Assembly (NCBI GenBank): GCA_004138175.2
Contig: RYFE02000001.1
Span: 310,001 to 374,000 of the forward strand
Reading direction: 5' to 3'
DNA length: 64,000 nucleotides
Origin: Chloroflexales bacterium ZM16-3
Lineage (GTDB): Bacteria > Chloroflexota > Chloroflexia > Chloroflexales > Chloroflexaceae
The translations under genes were made by a program, and so were the position numbers. The notes under the pieces are model-generated. The model had not been told where the DNA came from. It made no database searches and saw nothing but the letters and a program-made list of their open reading frames with translations. Positions 16,619-26,600 of this stretch are shown piece by piece. Every line of letters begins with the position of its first letter. Within the stretch, counting starts at the first letter, position 1.

Positions 16619-18043
16619 ATGAACAGCTACGACATTGTGGTGGTCGGCGGTGGGATCAGCGGGCTCAGTGCTGCGTACACGCTCTTCAAGCGTGGGCTTG
16701 ATGTGCTGGTGATCGAGGCGGGTGATGAGGTTGGCGGGGCGATGCGCAGTATCACGACGCCCGAGGGCTACGTGCTTGACTGCGGCCCCAACACGCTGGC
16801 GACAAAAGATCCACGCATGTGGGCCGAGTTCGCCGACCTGGGCATGACGGATCGGCTGGTGGTTTCTGGCCGGGCTGGCAAGCGCCGCTACTTCCTGAAG
16901 GACGGCAAGCCGCTAGAGATCCCGAATGATCCGATTGGCATGGCGCGTATGGAGCACGTCTCGCTGAAGGGGAAGCTGCGCATTCTGCGCGAGCCCTTTG
17001 TGCCGCGCGGCACCAGCCCCGATGAGAGCGTGAAGAGCTTCTTTAGCCGACGCATTGGCCCCGAGGTGATGGAGCGCATGGTGGACCCTTTCGTCTCTGG
17101 GGTCTACTCGGGCGACCCGTCGAAGATGTCGATCAAGGCGGTCTTCCCCTCGCTCTGGGAGGCTGAGCAGCGCGCTGGCAGCATCATCAAGGGCTTCCTG
17201 GGCGCGGGCAAGGGCAAGAAGGCGAAGGGCGCGGAGAAGTCGACCCCGGCTCCGAAGATGCGCAGCGTGACCTTCAACTTCAAGGGCGGTGTCTCCGAGT
17301 GGCCCAAGACGATCTCCCGTGTACTTGGCCCGCAGCGCGTCTGGAAGGGTGCTCGCGCCACCAGCCTGCACGCTGCTGGCGATGGCTGGGCGCTGGTCGT
17401 TGATCGTGGCGGTCAGATCGAGACAGTAGAGGCAGCGAGCGTGATCATCGCGGCACCTGCCTATGCCGCCGCTGACCTTGTGGCTGATCTCGATGCCGCT
17501 GCGTCCAAGGCCCTGAGTGAAATTCGCTACTCGTCGATGGCAGTGGTGAACCTGGGCTATCGGCGCAGCCAGGTATCCCACCCGGTCGATGGCTTCGGCG
17601 TGCTGTCACCCTCTTGCGAGCGGCGCAGCTTCTTGGGCATCCTGTGGGCATCGACGCTCTTCCCTCCCTTCGCGCCCGAGAACCGCGTGCTCACGATCAA
17701 CCTGATGGGCGGCGAGCTCAACCCCATCCGCCCCGAGCAGACCAACGAGGAGCTGATCGCGCAGGCGATCGCCGACAACCAAGCGGTGATCGGCGCGAGC
17801 AGCGAGCCCGAGGTGGTCAATATTACCCGCTGGCCGAAGGCGGTTGCCCAGTACACCTTTGGCCACGTCGAGCGCATGGCCGCTCTGGAGCGTCTGGAAA
17901 AGGCCCGCCCCGGCCTCTACTTTGTCGGCAGCTACCGTGGCGGCGTCGGTATGCCGAAGTGCTGGCGCAATGGTGTGAACACGGCGGATCAGGCGGCCGC
18001 CTTCCTGGCCTCACGAACCGCCTTGACCACGCTCACCGATTGA
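16619..18043 (+). CDS. hemY: Oxygen-dependent protoporphyrinogen IX oxidase (HemY/HemG type)
   Basis: FAD enzyme that oxidises protoporphyrinogen IX to protoporphyrin IX, the branch point between haem and bacteriochlorophyll. DIVVVGGGISGLSAAYTL near the N terminus is the FAD dinucleotide site, followed by VIEAGDEVGGAMRS. The C terminus YFVGSYRGGVGMPKCWRNG is the second FAD motif. The 474-aa length fits the monomeric oxygen-using type. AAGAGGAGC precedes the ATG at 16619, 106 bp after bchH, so it is likely in the same transcript. The substrate is supported by the neighbours; coproporphyrinogen oxidation is possible in some bacteria. Confidence 0.88.
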   Translation: MNSYDIVVVGGGISGLSAAYTLFKRGLDVLVIEAGDEVGGAMRSITTPEGYVLDCGPNTLATKDPRMWAEFADLGMTDRLVVSGRAGKRRYFLKDGKPLEIPNDPIGMARMEHVSLKGKLRILREPFVPRGTSPDESVKSFFSRRIGPEVMERMVDPFVSGVYSGDPSKMSIKAVFPSLWEAEQRAGSIIKGFLGAGKGKKAKGAEKSTPAPKMRSVTFNFKGGVSEWPKTISRVLGPQRVWKGARATSLHAAGDGWALVVDRGGQIETVEAASVIIAAPAYAAADLVADLDAAASKALSEIRYSSMAVVNLGYRRSQVSHPVDGFGVLSPSCERRSFLGILWASTLFPPFAPENRVLTINLMGGELNPIRPEQTNEELIAQAIADNQAVIGASSEPEVVNITRWPKAVAQYTFGHVERMAALERLEKARPGLYFVGSYRGGVGMPKCWRNGVNTADQAAAFLASRTALTTLTD

Positions 18044-18053
18044 GAGAGGGTTC

Positions 18054-19352
18054 ATGACGATCTTTAAAAACATCAGGCTGGGGCTACTGCACGTTGCAGT
18101 GGCGGTAAGCCTGGTGCCGATCACCGGCGTTCTAAACCGGATCATGATCCATGAGTTGGGCATCCTGGCCAGCCTCGTAGCTGCCCTGATCGTGCTGCCC
18201 TACCTACTCTCGCCCGCCCAAGTCTGGCTCGGCCAGTACTCGGATAACCATCCGCTGTGGGGCTACCGGCGCACGCCCTACATCGCCGCCGGGATCATGC
18301 TATGCGCCGGTGGGGCTACCCTAACGCCCTGGGCAGCCCTGATGATGGCCGAGAGTTTCTGGCTCGGCCTGATCGTCTCCGTGCTGGTCTTCCTTACCTG
18401 GGGCGTCGGTTTCAACCTCGCCGTCGTGTCCTACCTCTCGCTGGCCAGTGACCTCTCGGAGGAACACCAGCGCTCGCGGACGATTGCGGTCATGTGGTTC
18501 ATGATGATTACTTCGGTGATCGTCACGGCGATCCTGACCGGGAACGCCCTAGAGGACTACAACGCTGCGAAGCTGATGCAGGTCTTCCTTGCCTGCGGTG
18601 GGGTTTCGCTGGGTCTTGGCGCGGTGGGACTGATCGGCCTTGAGCCGCGCAATGTGTGGGTCGCTACCGAGGAGCGGCACAGCGCGGGGCAGGCCGTGCG
18701 CGCTGTGCTGGCTAATCCGCATGCCCGTCGCTTCTTTGTGTACCTGATGCTCCTGCTGGCCGCCATCCTTGGTCAGGATGTGCTGCTGGAGCCCTTCGGC
18801 GCTCAGGCATTCGGTATGAATGTGCGCCAGACAACACAGCTCACCGCTACCTGGGGCGGGGCGACCCTGCTGTCCCTGCTGCTCCAGGGCCTTGTGCTGA
18901 GCCGCTTTATGAGTAAGAAGGCTGGCGCTCAACTTGGCGGTGTTTTGGCCGCCATCGGGCTCTTCCTGATTGCGCTGAGTGGGGTGATCAGCAGTCAGAC
19001 TCTCTTTGTGTTGGCTATCGCACTGCTTGGCTTTGGCACGGGCATCGCCACAGCAACCAACCTCGCCCTTATGCTCGATATGACGACGCCCGAGCAGGTC
19101 GGCCTCTTCATCGGCGCATGGGGCGTGGCCGACTCGTCTGCCCGTGGGCTCGGCAACCTGCTCGCCGGAGGGGTGCGCGATCTGGTTGGGCTCGTCATCC
19201 AGCATCCTGCCGGCGGCTATGTGACAGTCTTTATCCTTGAGGGGCTGATGCTCTGCGTGGCACTCGCTCTGCTACGCCGGATAGATGTCTCAGCCTTCCG
19301 CAGCGAGCAGCCCTCGCTGACCCAGCTGATCGCAGTGGTTGGGGACGCCTGA
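18054..19352 (+). CDS. PucC/LhaA-family MFS protein (BCD family)
   Basis: A 432-aa, 12-helix membrane protein. The start NIRLGLLHVAVAVSLVPI, the GQYSDNHPLWGYRRTPYI block and the later EQVGLFIGAWGVADSSARG are typical of the bacteriochlorophyll delivery (BCD) branch of the major facilitator family, which includes PucC and LhaA. These proteins help insert pigment into antenna complexes, probably by moving or handing over bacteriochlorophyll. GAGAGGG lies before the ATG, 10 bp after the hemY stop, so the two genes are co-transcribed. I leave the symbol empty because PucC and LhaA cannot be told apart here. Confidence 0.88.
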   Translation: MTIFKNIRLGLLHVAVAVSLVPITGVLNRIMIHELGILASLVAALIVLPYLLSPAQVWLGQYSDNHPLWGYRRTPYIAAGIMLCAGGATLTPWAALMMAESFWLGLIVSVLVFLTWGVGFNLAVVSYLSLASDLSEEHQRSRTIAVMWFMMITSVIVTAILTGNALEDYNAAKLMQVFLACGGVSLGLGAVGLIGLEPRNVWVATEERHSAGQAVRAVLANPHARRFFVYLMLLLAAILGQDVLLEPFGAQAFGMNVRQTTQLTATWGGATLLSLLLQGLVLSRFMSKKAGAQLGGVLAAIGLFLIALSGVISSQTLFVLAIALLGFGTGIATATNLALMLDMTTPEQVGLFIGAWGVADSSARGLGNLLAGGVRDLVGLVIQHPAGGYVTVFILEGLMLCVALALLRRIDVSAFRSEQPSLTQLIAVVGDA

Positions 19353-19354
19353 TG

Positions 19355-19383
19355 TTGACGGTATTGCACTCTTGTGATACCTT
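19355..19383 (+). promoter_or_regulatory. Promoter candidate for the hem operon
   Basis: TTGACG at 19355-19360, 17 bp, then TACCTT at 19378-19383 with TG one base before it (extended -10). It starts just after the PucC-type stop codon and would give hemA a leader of about 55 nt. Confidence 0.55.
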
Positions 19384-19445
19384 CCTTTGTCGCTGAGATT
19401 TACTTAGGTTTAGTACTAATTGCAGATACTCCAGAGGGTCGCGCA

Positions 19446-20789
19446 ATGAACCTCCTGCTTGCTGGCCTCGATCACACAACCGCACCGGTGGAGATCCGCG
19501 AGCGCCTGGCTTTTAATGCCACCGACATCCCCGCAGCGCTCTTGCAGCTCACGATGCCCCGCGGACAGCGCCCGCCGCTGTTCAGCGAGGCTGTGATCCT
19601 TTCGACGTGCAACCGGGTGGAGCTTTACGGAGTGGCCTCGGACACGAGCACCGCTCAGAGTCTGGCCAGCTTCCTGGCCGAGTTCCACGGGCTCGATGAG
19701 AAACACTTTGTCCACACGCTCTTCTTTCTTAGCGGCGAGCAGGTGGCCCACCATCTGTGTGCCACGTCGTCGGGGCTGCGCTCGCTCGTGCTGGGCGAGG
19801 CGCAGATCCAGGGCCAGGTGCGCACCGCCTTTGAGCTGGCCCAGCAGGCTGGCACCGCCGGGCCGGTGCTCCACCGCCTCTTCCAGCACGCTCTGAGTGC
19901 TGGTAAGCGTGTTCGTCACGAGACGAGCCTGGGACAGGGGGCGGCTAGCGTCTCGCAGGCTGGGGTTGAGCTGGCCCGCCAGCGCCTCGGCCACCTGAAT
20001 GGTCGCTCGGTGCTGCTGGTGGGCGGCGGCGAGGTGAGCGAACTGGCCGCCCAGAACCTGCTGGCGAACGGCGCCGACCGGCTGACAATCGTCAACCGCA
20101 CCCTCGCTCGCGGGCGCGAGCTGGCTGAGCGCTACGGTGCCGATGCGCTCACCTTCGAGGAGTTGCCCGATGCCCTGAGCCGCGCCGACATTGTGATCAG
20201 CTCCACCTCGGCCCCGGTGCCGATCATCTACCGCCAGCATGTGGCCGACGCGATGCACGCGAAGGCGCAGTCTCGACACAATGATGGCGCACCGCCCTCA
20301 ATGCTGCTGATCGACCTGGCGGTGCCACGTGACATCGCCACCGATGTCGCCCAGATTCACGGCGTCCACGTCTGTACGGTGGACGATCTGCACGAAGTTG
20401 TGAACCGCACCCTCGACAACCGGGCTGGCGTGGCCAAGGTGGCCGAGGCGATCGCCAACGCGGAGGTGGAGGCATTTATTGGCTGGATGCGCAGCCAGGA
20501 AGCGGTGCCGACCCTGACGAGCCTTCGTGATTACGCCGAGAGCTTGCGCTCCAGCGAGCTCGACCGGGCGCTACGTCGGCTCCATACGCTCTCGCCCGAG
20601 CAGCGTACGGTGGTGGAGGCGCTGAGCCGCAGCATTGTCAACAAGCTGCTTCACTCGCCCACCCGCCGCTTGCGTGACGCTGCCGCCCAGGGCGATGGCC
20701 ATCGCTATGCCTCTATGCTGAGCGAATTGTTCAACCTTGAACACGCGAATGCGGTAGGCGAGGCGGGGTTGGTAGCGAGTAACAGGTAA
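19446..20789 (+). CDS. hemA: Glutamyl-tRNA reductase
   Basis: First committed enzyme of the C5 route: reduces glutamyl-tRNA to glutamate-1-semialdehyde with NADPH. The catalytic Cys lies in [12 protein letters not shown] (about residue 57), [16 protein letters not shown] is the family signature and [18 protein letters not shown] is the NADPH site. The 447-aa length is right. The ATG at 19446 starts [19 protein letters not shown], the standard start. It leads a run with hemC, D, B, E and L; HemL, which uses its product, is at the far end of the run. Confidence 0.96.
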   Translation: MNLLLAGLDHTTAPVEIRERLAFNATDIPAALLQLTMPRGQRPPLFSEAVILSTCNRVELYGVASDTSTAQSLASFLAEFHGLDEKHFVHTLFFLSGEQVAHHLCATSSGLRSLVLGEAQIQGQVRTAFELAQQAGTAGPVLHRLFQHALSAGKRVRHETSLGQGAASVSQAGVELARQRLGHLNGRSVLLVGGGEVSELAAQNLLANGADRLTIVNRTLARGRELAERYGADALTFEELPDALSRADIVISSTSAPVPIIYRQHVADAMHAKAQSRHNDGAPPSMLLIDLAVPRDIATDVAQIHGVHVCTVDDLHEVVNRTLDNRAGVAKVAEAIANAEVEAFIGWMRSQEAVPTLTSLRDYAESLRSSELDRALRRLHTLSPEQRTVVEALSRSIVNKLLHSPTRRLRDAAAQGDGHRYASMLSELFNLEHANAVGEAGLVASNR

Positions 20790-20832
20790 CAGGCCCAGGC
20801 GACCGGAAGCTAAACTGGATAAGGCAGATGTA

Positions 20833-21870
20833 ATGGAAAACGCAACACTCAATCCGCAGCGCTCAACGCTGATCCTGGGCACACGTGGCTCGAAGTTGGC
20901 CCTGACCCAGTCCGAGATGATGGCCGCTGCCCTGCGCGCGGCCAACCCTGGCCTCGCCGTCGAGCTGAAGATTATCTCCACCAAGGGCGACCGCATCCTA
21001 GATGTGGCGCTCTCGGCGGTGGGTGATAAGGGTCTCTTTGTGAAGGAGTTGGAGCAGGCGCTCCTCGACCGCGAGGTTGACCTGTGTGTCCACAGCTGCA
21101 AGGATCTTCCCTCTGTGGTGCCCGATGGCCTGACCCTGGCGGCCTTCCCCCAGCGGGCTGATCCGCGCGACACGCTGGTGATGCCAGCAGTGAACAAGGC
21201 AGGTGAGGCTGCTGATGTCGCTCACTGCTCACTGCTCACGCTGCCGATGGGCGCTATCGTTGGCACGAGCTCGCTGCGAAGGGCCAGCCAGATCCGCGCT
21301 GTCCGGCCCGATCTCCAACTGCGCGATGTGCGCGGCAATGTGGACACCCGCCTGCGCAAGCTGGCCGAGGGCCAGTACGATGCGATTATCCTCGCCTCGG
21401 CAGGGCTGGATCGCCTGGGCTTCACCGATGCGACGCTGGACGGGCCGCGGCCCATCGATGCTGTGGATTCCCGCTTCATCTCACTGCCTATCGCTACCGA
21501 GCAGATGCTTCCCGCCGTGGCCCAGGGGATCCTCGCCATCGAGTGCCGCGCCGACGATGATCAGACGATTGGCGCACTGGCAGCGCTTGACCACGCGACC
21601 TCGCGGGCTGCCGCACTGGCCGAGCGGGCCTTCCTCGGGCGTCTTGAGGGCGGCTGCCAGGTGCCGATCGCCTCGTATGCCACCTTGGAGGGCAATACGC
21701 TCCGCCTGAGCGGCCTGGTCAGCTCTCTGGATGGCACGATCATGATCACCGGAGAGCTTGTTGGCGACCTGGCTGATCCCGCTGCCATCGGCACGGCCCT
21801 GGCCCAGGATCTCCTGGATCGCGGTGCCGCCGAGGTTCTAGCCGATATTGCGGTGCAGGCAGGAAAATGA
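20833..21870 (+). CDS. hemC: Hydroxymethylbilane synthase (porphobilinogen deaminase)
   Basis: Joins four porphobilinogen molecules into hydroxymethylbilane. LGTRGSKLALTQSEMM at the start, GTSSLRRASQIRAVRPDL in the middle and the cofactor-binding Cys in LEGGCQVPIASYA are all clear. At 345 aa it is longer than the usual 305-315. Part of the excess is an insert before GAIVGTSSLRR coded by a tandem CACTGCT stretch near 21223-21239. The last four bases overlap hemD (ATGA). Confidence 0.95.
   Translation: MENATLNPQRSTLILGTRGSKLALTQSEMMAAALRAANPGLAVELKIISTKGDRILDVALSAVGDKGLFVKELEQALLDREVDLCVHSCKDLPSVVPDGLTLAAFPQRADPRDTLVMPAVNKAGEAADVAHCSLLTLPMGAIVGTSSLRRASQIRAVRPDLQLRDVRGNVDTRLRKLAEGQYDAIILASAGLDRLGFTDATLDGPRPIDAVDSRFISLPIATEQMLPAVAQGILAIECRADDDQTIGALAALDHATSRAAALAERAFLGRLEGGCQVPIASYATLEGNTLRLSGLVSSLDGTIMITGELVGDLADPAAIGTALAQDLLDRGAAEVLADIAVQAGK
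21223..21239 (+). repeat. Short CACTGCT heptamer repeat inside hemC
   Basis: Two copies of CACTGCT plus CAC in tandem. They encode AHCSLLT in a loop just before the conserved GTSSLRR block, where hemC is longer than in relatives. Confidence 0.6.
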
Positions 21871-22730
21871 CCACCAACCATCGACCACCGACCTCCCATC
21901 CGGAGTCGAGCGCCACTGGCCAGCACTCAGCTGCCATCGGTGGTCGGTCGTCAATTGATGGTCTGCGCATCGTGATCACCCGCTCGGCGGGCAAGGCCGA
22001 CGGTATGGCCTCACGTCTGCGCGAGTTAGGTGCCGAGCCGGTGATCTTCCCGACGATTGCGTATGCCCCTCCCGATGACATCGCAGCCCTTGATGCTGCT
22101 CTGTCCCGCCTCGTAGACGGGCAGTACGACTGGCTGGTGATTACGAGCGGCCAGGTTGTGAAGGCTCTTGCCGAGCGTAGCAGCGACCTCGGGATGGATC
22201 TGCCCTCTGTAGTTTGCCACCTGCAAGTAGCAGCGGTTGGCCCGGCAACCGCCGCCACGTGCCAAAGGCTGCTCGGCGTACAGCCCGCCGCTGTGCCCGA
22301 GCAGTTCATCGCTGAGGGGCTGGCCGCAACCCTGGGCGATCTGACCGGCAAGCATGTGCTGCTGCCTAAAGCCGACATCGGCCGCCCAACCCTAGAGAAT
22401 CTCCTGCGCGCTGCCGGCGCGCAGGTGGATCGCGTGGTGGCCTACCGCAACGTCCCTTCGCCCGACAACGGCATGGATATGGCTGGCATGCTGGCAGCCG
22501 GGCAGATCAGCGCGGTTACTTTCACTAGCGGCTCGACAGCCCGCGCCTTTGTACAGAAGGTTGGCCCAGAGGCACAGGAACTGCTTCGGCGAACCGTGGT
22601 CGCCTGCATTGGCCCGGCCGCCGATGTCGCTTGCCGCTCGATTGGCCTCGTGCCCCAGGTGGTAGCTGAGGTCTTTACCGAGGAGGGCCTGGTGGATGCC
22701 CTGATTGCCTATATGGAGGTTCGCCAATGA
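21867..22730 (+). CDS. hemD: Uroporphyrinogen-III synthase
   Basis: Closes hydroxymethylbilane with inversion of ring D to give uroporphyrinogen III. HemD is poorly conserved, but [20 protein letters not shown] at the start of the fold, [12 protein letters not shown] and [17 protein letters not shown] fit, as does the position between hemC and hemB. About 30 extra residues at the N terminus ([14 protein letters not shown] to IGGRSSID) are coded by a heptamer hairpin at 21872-21953 and probably are not part of the fold. Starts with a 4-bp overlap on hemC and overlaps hemB by 4 bp. Confidence 0.9.
   Translation: MTTNHRPPTSHPESSATGQHSAAIGGRSSIDGLRIVITRSAGKADGMASRLRELGAEPVIFPTIAYAPPDDIAALDAALSRLVDGQYDWLVITSGQVVKALAERSSDLGMDLPSVVCHLQVAAVGPATAATCQRLLGVQPAAVPEQFIAEGLAATLGDLTGKHVLLPKADIGRPTLENLLRAAGAQVDRVVAYRNVPSPDNGMDMAGMLAAGQISAVTFTSGSTARAFVQKVGPEAQELLRRTVVACIGPAADVACRSIGLVPQVVAEVFTEEGLVDALIAYMEVRQ
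21872..21953. repeat. Heptamer hairpin inside the hemD 5' end
   Basis: ACCATCG/ACCACCG/ACCTCCC (7-base period) on the left and CGGTGGT/CGGTCGT on the right. CGACCACCGA (21882-21891) pairs exactly with TCGGTGGTCG (21937-21946). It is translated as the odd N terminus of HemD. Confidence 0.75.
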
Positions 22731-23755
22731 CCGGATACCCTGCTAGCCGCCCGCGCCGCCTGCGCCTCAATGAGAACATGCGTCGCCTGGTGCGCGAGAC
22801 ATCGCTTAGCGCCGATAACCTGATCGCCCCGTTGTTTATCCGCCACGGCAAGGGCGTGAATAAGCCGATTAGTTCGATGCCCGGCCACGTCCAGTTCTCG
22901 GTGGACACTGCCGTGCGTGAGGCCGAGACCTTGGCCGAGTTGGGCATCCCCGCCGTGCTGCTGTTCGGCATCCCCGACCATAAGGACGCTGTGGGCAGCG
23001 AGAACTTTGATCCCGAGGGGATCGTGCCCCAGGCCGCCTATGCGATCAAAAAGGCTGTGCCCGAGATGCTGGTGATCTCGGACATGTGCTGCTGCGAGTA
23101 TACCGACCACGGCCACTGCGGGATCCTGAACTTCGCTGGGGTCGAGGGTTACGACGAGCGGATCGCTGAGGGCTACCTGCTGAACGACCCGACCCTGAGC
23201 ATCCTCGGCAAGGCGTCGGTGGTACACGCCCAGGCCGGTGCCGATATTATCGCCCCCTCGGGCATGATCGACGGTATGGTCGGCACCATTCGCGGTGCCC
23301 TCGACAAGGCTGGCTTTGAGAATACGGTGGTGATGAGCTACGCCGCTAAGTATTCGTCGGCCTTCTACGGGCCGTTCCGGGATGCCGCCGAGAGCCCGCC
23401 TAGCTTCGGCGACCGTAGCCAGTACCAGATGGATCCCGCCAATAGCCGCGAGGCGCTGCGCGAGGTTGACCTGGACGTGGCCGAGGGTGCCGATATGCTC
23501 ATGGTCAAGCCGGCCCTGGCCTACCTCGACATCATCCGTCAGGTGAAGGATCGCCACAATCTGCCTCTGGCTGCCTACCAGGTCAGCGGCGAGTACAGCA
23601 TCGTCAAGGCGGCCGCCGAGAAGGGCTGGATCGATGAGCGCCGGGTGGCCCTGGAGACCCTGATGAGCATCCGCCGGGCCGGGGCCGATATGATCATTAC
23701 GTATTGGGCGAAGGACGCCGTGCGCTGGCTAAAGTCGTCAGTAACCCACGGCTAA
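22727..23755 (+). CDS. hemB: Porphobilinogen synthase (5-aminolevulinate dehydratase)
   Basis: Joins two 5-aminolevulinate molecules to porphobilinogen. The Cys-rich [16 protein letters not shown] block suggests a zinc-dependent enzyme. The active-site lysines are in [19 protein letters not shown] and [15 protein letters not shown]. The 342-aa length is slightly above the usual. The start overlaps the hemD stop (ATGA). The stop codon and last residues (VTHG) lie inside a hairpin that looks like the right end of an IS200/IS605 element. Confidence 0.96.
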   Translation: MTGYPASRPRRLRLNENMRRLVRETSLSADNLIAPLFIRHGKGVNKPISSMPGHVQFSVDTAVREAETLAELGIPAVLLFGIPDHKDAVGSENFDPEGIVPQAAYAIKKAVPEMLVISDMCCCEYTDHGHCGILNFAGVEGYDERIAEGYLLNDPTLSILGKASVVHAQAGADIIAPSGMIDGMVGTIRGALDKAGFENTVVMSYAAKYSSAFYGPFRDAAESPPSFGDRSQYQMDPANSREALREVDLDVAEGADMLMVKPALAYLDIIRQVKDRHNLPLAAYQVSGEYSIVKAAAEKGWIDERRVALETLMSIRRAGADMIITYWAKDAVRWLKSSVTHG

Positions 23756-24060
23756 AGGCTCGTGGGCTTGTGGAGCAATCGACAAGCCGATACTGACCAG
23801 TCTCAGCCACCAACCCTCGGGTTGACGGGGCTACGCTATCGGTAAGTGTTCACGACCTACCGGCGGGTGCGTTTGCCAGCCTGCTGCTCTAGAACCTGGA
23901 CATCAACAAACGGTGCGGGAAGCCGTGCAGGTGTTCTTGGGATAGTACCGACCGATAGCTTTGACGAGGCGAACATCACCCGCGCGAGCGGTGTGCCCTT
24001 ACGGGCAACAGGTCTGGCGGTCTCCCTGAGCCTTACGGCTAAAAGATCGCTCCTTCCATA
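23740..24060 (-). mobile_element. Probable decayed IS200/IS605-type right end between hemB and hemE
   Basis: Read on the minus strand, the region ends in the stem CCCACG/CGTGGG (23745-23766) with an AGCCTTTAGC loop. This is the kind of subterminal hairpin seen at right ends of IS200/IS605 elements that carry TnpB. Upstream of it on that strand are further compact hairpins (TTGCCCGTAAGGGCA near 24000, CACCGCTCGCGCGGGTG near 23980). I find no tnpB reading frame and no left end. The rest of the 23756-24148 gap contains no gene. This is an inference from shape and sequence, not from a match I could run. Confidence 0.45.
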
Positions 24061-24148
24061 TTCATTCCATGCGAGCATTGCTCCGCTCAAGCGCGCGCTC
24101 ATCCCAGCGCTCAAGCTGCTGGGTTTCCGCACCTGAAGGACTTTTTCT

Positions 24149-25195
24149 ATGAACGACCGAATCCTCCGTGCCGCCCGCAGCCTGCCGGTGGACCGCACTC
24201 CGATCTGGCTGATGCGCCAGGCTGGCCGCTACATGTCGGTGTACCGCTCCGTGCGCGAGCGCTACGGCTTCCTCCAGATGGTTAAGATCCCTGAGGTGGC
24301 CGCCGAGGTCACGCTCCAGCCGGCCAATGCCTTTGATATCGACGCGGCGATTATTTTCGCTGACATCCTGCCGCCCCTGGAGGGACTGGGCATCCAGCTG
24401 ACCTTCGAGAAGGGTGAGGGGCCGGTTATCCACAACCCCGTCCGCAGCCCGGCCGATATCGCCGCCCTGAAGGCATGCGACCCGCGCGAGACGACGAGCT
24501 ACACGCTGGACGCCATCCGCATTGTGCAGCGTGAGCTGGACGGGCGCATCCCGCTCTTCGGCTTCAGCGGCGCGCCCTTCACCCTGGCCAGCTATGCGGT
24601 TGAGGGCGGCGGCAGCCGCGAGTACCGCCGCACCAAGCAGCTGATGTACCGCGACCCGGCCAGTTGGCATACTCTGATGGAGAAGCTGACCACACTGGTC
24701 AGCGACTATCTGATCGCCCAGGTTGAGGCCGGCTGCGACATCGTGCAGATCTTCGACTCCTGGGCCGGTGCGCTTGCGCCCAACGACTTTGCCGAGTATG
24801 TCATGCCCCATGTGAAGACCGCCATCGCTGCGGTGCGCGCCGCCACCGATGTGCCGATTATCTACTTCGGCACTGAGATGCACGGCATGGCCCCACTGCT
24901 GAGCGATCTGGGCTCCGACGTGATCGGCCTTGACTGGCGCGTGCCCCTTGATCAGGGCTGGGCCGCCCTCGATCACAAGGTCGCCGTCCAGGGCAACCTC
25001 GACCCGATGGTGCTCCACGCCCCCTGGCCCGAGATCGAGCGCCGCGCCGCCGACATCCTGCGTCGCGCCGGCGGTCGGCCTGGCCATATCTTCAATGTCG
25101 GCCACGGTATTCTCACCGAGACGCCTGAGGAGAATGTTGGCCGCCTGGTGGACTTTGTCCATACCTATGTCGCCGAGCCGATAATCGCCGAATGA
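24149..25195 (+). CDS. hemE: Uroporphyrinogen decarboxylase
   Basis: Removes four carboxyl groups from uroporphyrinogen III to give coproporphyrinogen III. The family start [18 protein letters not shown], the catalytic Asp region [15 protein letters not shown] and [16 protein letters not shown] are present. The 348-aa length is right. GAAGGA lies before the ATG. A 393-bp gap separates it from hemB, and its last four bases overlap the longest hemL start, so hemE-hemL is coupled. Confidence 0.96.
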   Translation: MNDRILRAARSLPVDRTPIWLMRQAGRYMSVYRSVRERYGFLQMVKIPEVAAEVTLQPANAFDIDAAIIFADILPPLEGLGIQLTFEKGEGPVIHNPVRSPADIAALKACDPRETTSYTLDAIRIVQRELDGRIPLFGFSGAPFTLASYAVEGGGSREYRRTKQLMYRDPASWHTLMEKLTTLVSDYLIAQVEAGCDIVQIFDSWAGALAPNDFAEYVMPHVKTAIAAVRAATDVPIIYFGTEMHGMAPLLSDLGSDVIGLDWRVPLDQGWAALDHKVAVQGNLDPMVLHAPWPEIERRAADILRRAGGRPGHIFNVGHGILTETPEENVGRLVDFVHTYVAEPIIAE

Positions 25196-26544
25196 TTGGG
25201 AAGCCACCCATGACTGTGACCCTAACTGACCGATACGCCCGCTCGAAAGAGCTCTTCGCCGCAGCTAGTGCTGTGATCCCCGGCGGGGTGAACTCGCCGG
25301 TGCGCGCCTTCCGTGGCGTTGGCGGCACACCCATCTTCTTTGCCCGCGGCTCAGGTGCCCACGTCGAGGATGTAGATGGCAACAGCTATATCGACTATGT
25401 CCTCTCGTGGGGGCCGCTGCTTCTCGGCCACGCCCACCCTGCCGTCGTGCAGGCGATTACTGAGCAGGCCGCCCTGGGCTCCAGCTTCGGCGCACCGACC
25501 GAGCTGGAGACCGAGCTGGCCGAGCTGGTGATCAAGCTCATGCCCACGGTGGAACAGGTGCGCTTTGTGAATAGCGGCACCGAGGCCACCATGAGCGCCC
25601 TGCGTCTGGCCCGCGCCTACACCGGGCGCGAGAAGATCGTCAAGTTTATCGGGTGCTACCACGGCCACGCCGATATGCTGCTGGTGCAGGCCGGCAGTGG
25701 CGTGGCGACCCTTGGCCTGCCCGATAGCCCCGGCGTGCCGGCTGCTACCACGGCTGATACGCTCACCGTCGAGTACAACGACGTGGAGGCCGTCACCGAG
25801 CTGTTCCGGCAGCACGGTGACTCGATTGCTGCGGTGATCGTCGAGCCGATCGCTGCCAACATGGGCTTCGTCCTGCCCGAGCCGGGCTTCCTCCAGAGCC
25901 TGCGTGAGCTGACTCGCACCTATGGCAGCCTGCTGATCATGGACGAGGTGATGACCGGCTTCCGTGCCGCCCCCGCTGGTGCTCAGAGTGTCTGGGGGAT
26001 CGACCCAGATCTCACCTGCCTGGGCAAGGTGATCGGCGGCGGGCTGCCCGTGGGTGCCTACGCGGGCAAGCGGGCGATCATGCAGACGGTGGCCCCGGCT
26101 GGCCCGATGTACCAGGCCGGTACGCTCTCGGGCAACCCGCTGGCCATGGCCGCTGGCCTGGCCACGTTGCGCACGGCCTTTGAGGCGCCCGAGGGTGAGA
26201 CCAGCCTCTTCCAGCGCGCTGTCGGGCGCGCCCAGACCCTCGCCGACGGCATACGCTCGCTCAGCGAGCAGACCGGCGTGCCGTTGCAGGTAGGCAATGT
26301 CGGCACCATGTTCGGCTTCTACTTCCTGAAAGAAGCAGGGTCGAAGGTGCATAGCTACGCCGAGGCCAAGCAGCGGGTAGACGCAGCCCGCTACGCGAAG
26401 TTCTTCTGGGCGATGTGTGAGCGCGGGGTCTACCTGGCACCTTCGCAGTTCGAGGCGGGGTTCCTCAGCGCCGCTCACGACACCGTCGACGTGGCCGTCA
26501 CCCTCACCGCCGCCCGTGAGGCACTGCTCGCCGCCCGAGGGTAG
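25192..26544 (+). CDS. hemL: Glutamate-1-semialdehyde 2,1-aminomutase
   Basis: PLP enzyme that turns glutamate-1-semialdehyde into 5-aminolevulinate, directly after HemA in the pathway. [18 protein letters not shown] at the start, [17 protein letters not shown] and the PLP lysine in [18 protein letters not shown] identify it. ATG at 25192 overlaps the hemE stop and gives 450 aa; ATG at 25210 ([15 protein letters not shown]) is the more usual start. It ends the hem run and is followed by a hairpin. Confidence 0.96.
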   Translation: MIGKPPMTVTLTDRYARSKELFAAASAVIPGGVNSPVRAFRGVGGTPIFFARGSGAHVEDVDGNSYIDYVLSWGPLLLGHAHPAVVQAITEQAALGSSFGAPTELETELAELVIKLMPTVEQVRFVNSGTEATMSALRLARAYTGREKIVKFIGCYHGHADMLLVQAGSGVATLGLPDSPGVPAATTADTLTVEYNDVEAVTELFRQHGDSIAAVIVEPIAANMGFVLPEPGFLQSLRELTRTYGSLLIMDEVMTGFRAAPAGAQSVWGIDPDLTCLGKVIGGGLPVGAYAGKRAIMQTVAPAGPMYQAGTLSGNPLAMAAGLATLRTAFEAPEGETSLFQRAVGRAQTLADGIRSLSEQTGVPLQVGNVGTMFGFYFLKEAGSKVHSYAEAKQRVDAARYAKFFWAMCERGVYLAPSQFEAGFLSAAHDTVDVAVTLTAAREALLAARG

Positions 26545-26550
26545 GATACG

Positions 26551-26593
26551 CTATGGCGATGGTTGGCAGCTTTGCCGCCAACCATCGTCATAG
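26551..26593. terminator. Hairpin terminator between hemL and the SulP gene
   Basis: 17-nt arms (26551-26567 and 26577-26593) with one mismatch between two convergent genes. It can serve both strands. Confidence 0.7.
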
Positions 26594-26600
26594 ATTCATG

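Noticed and set aside
23857-24198. 113-codon minus-strand frame as a tnpB remnant
   Set aside because: I could not see the HFH, DDE-like or zinc-finger motifs of TnpB; the right-end hairpin is the better evidence for an element.
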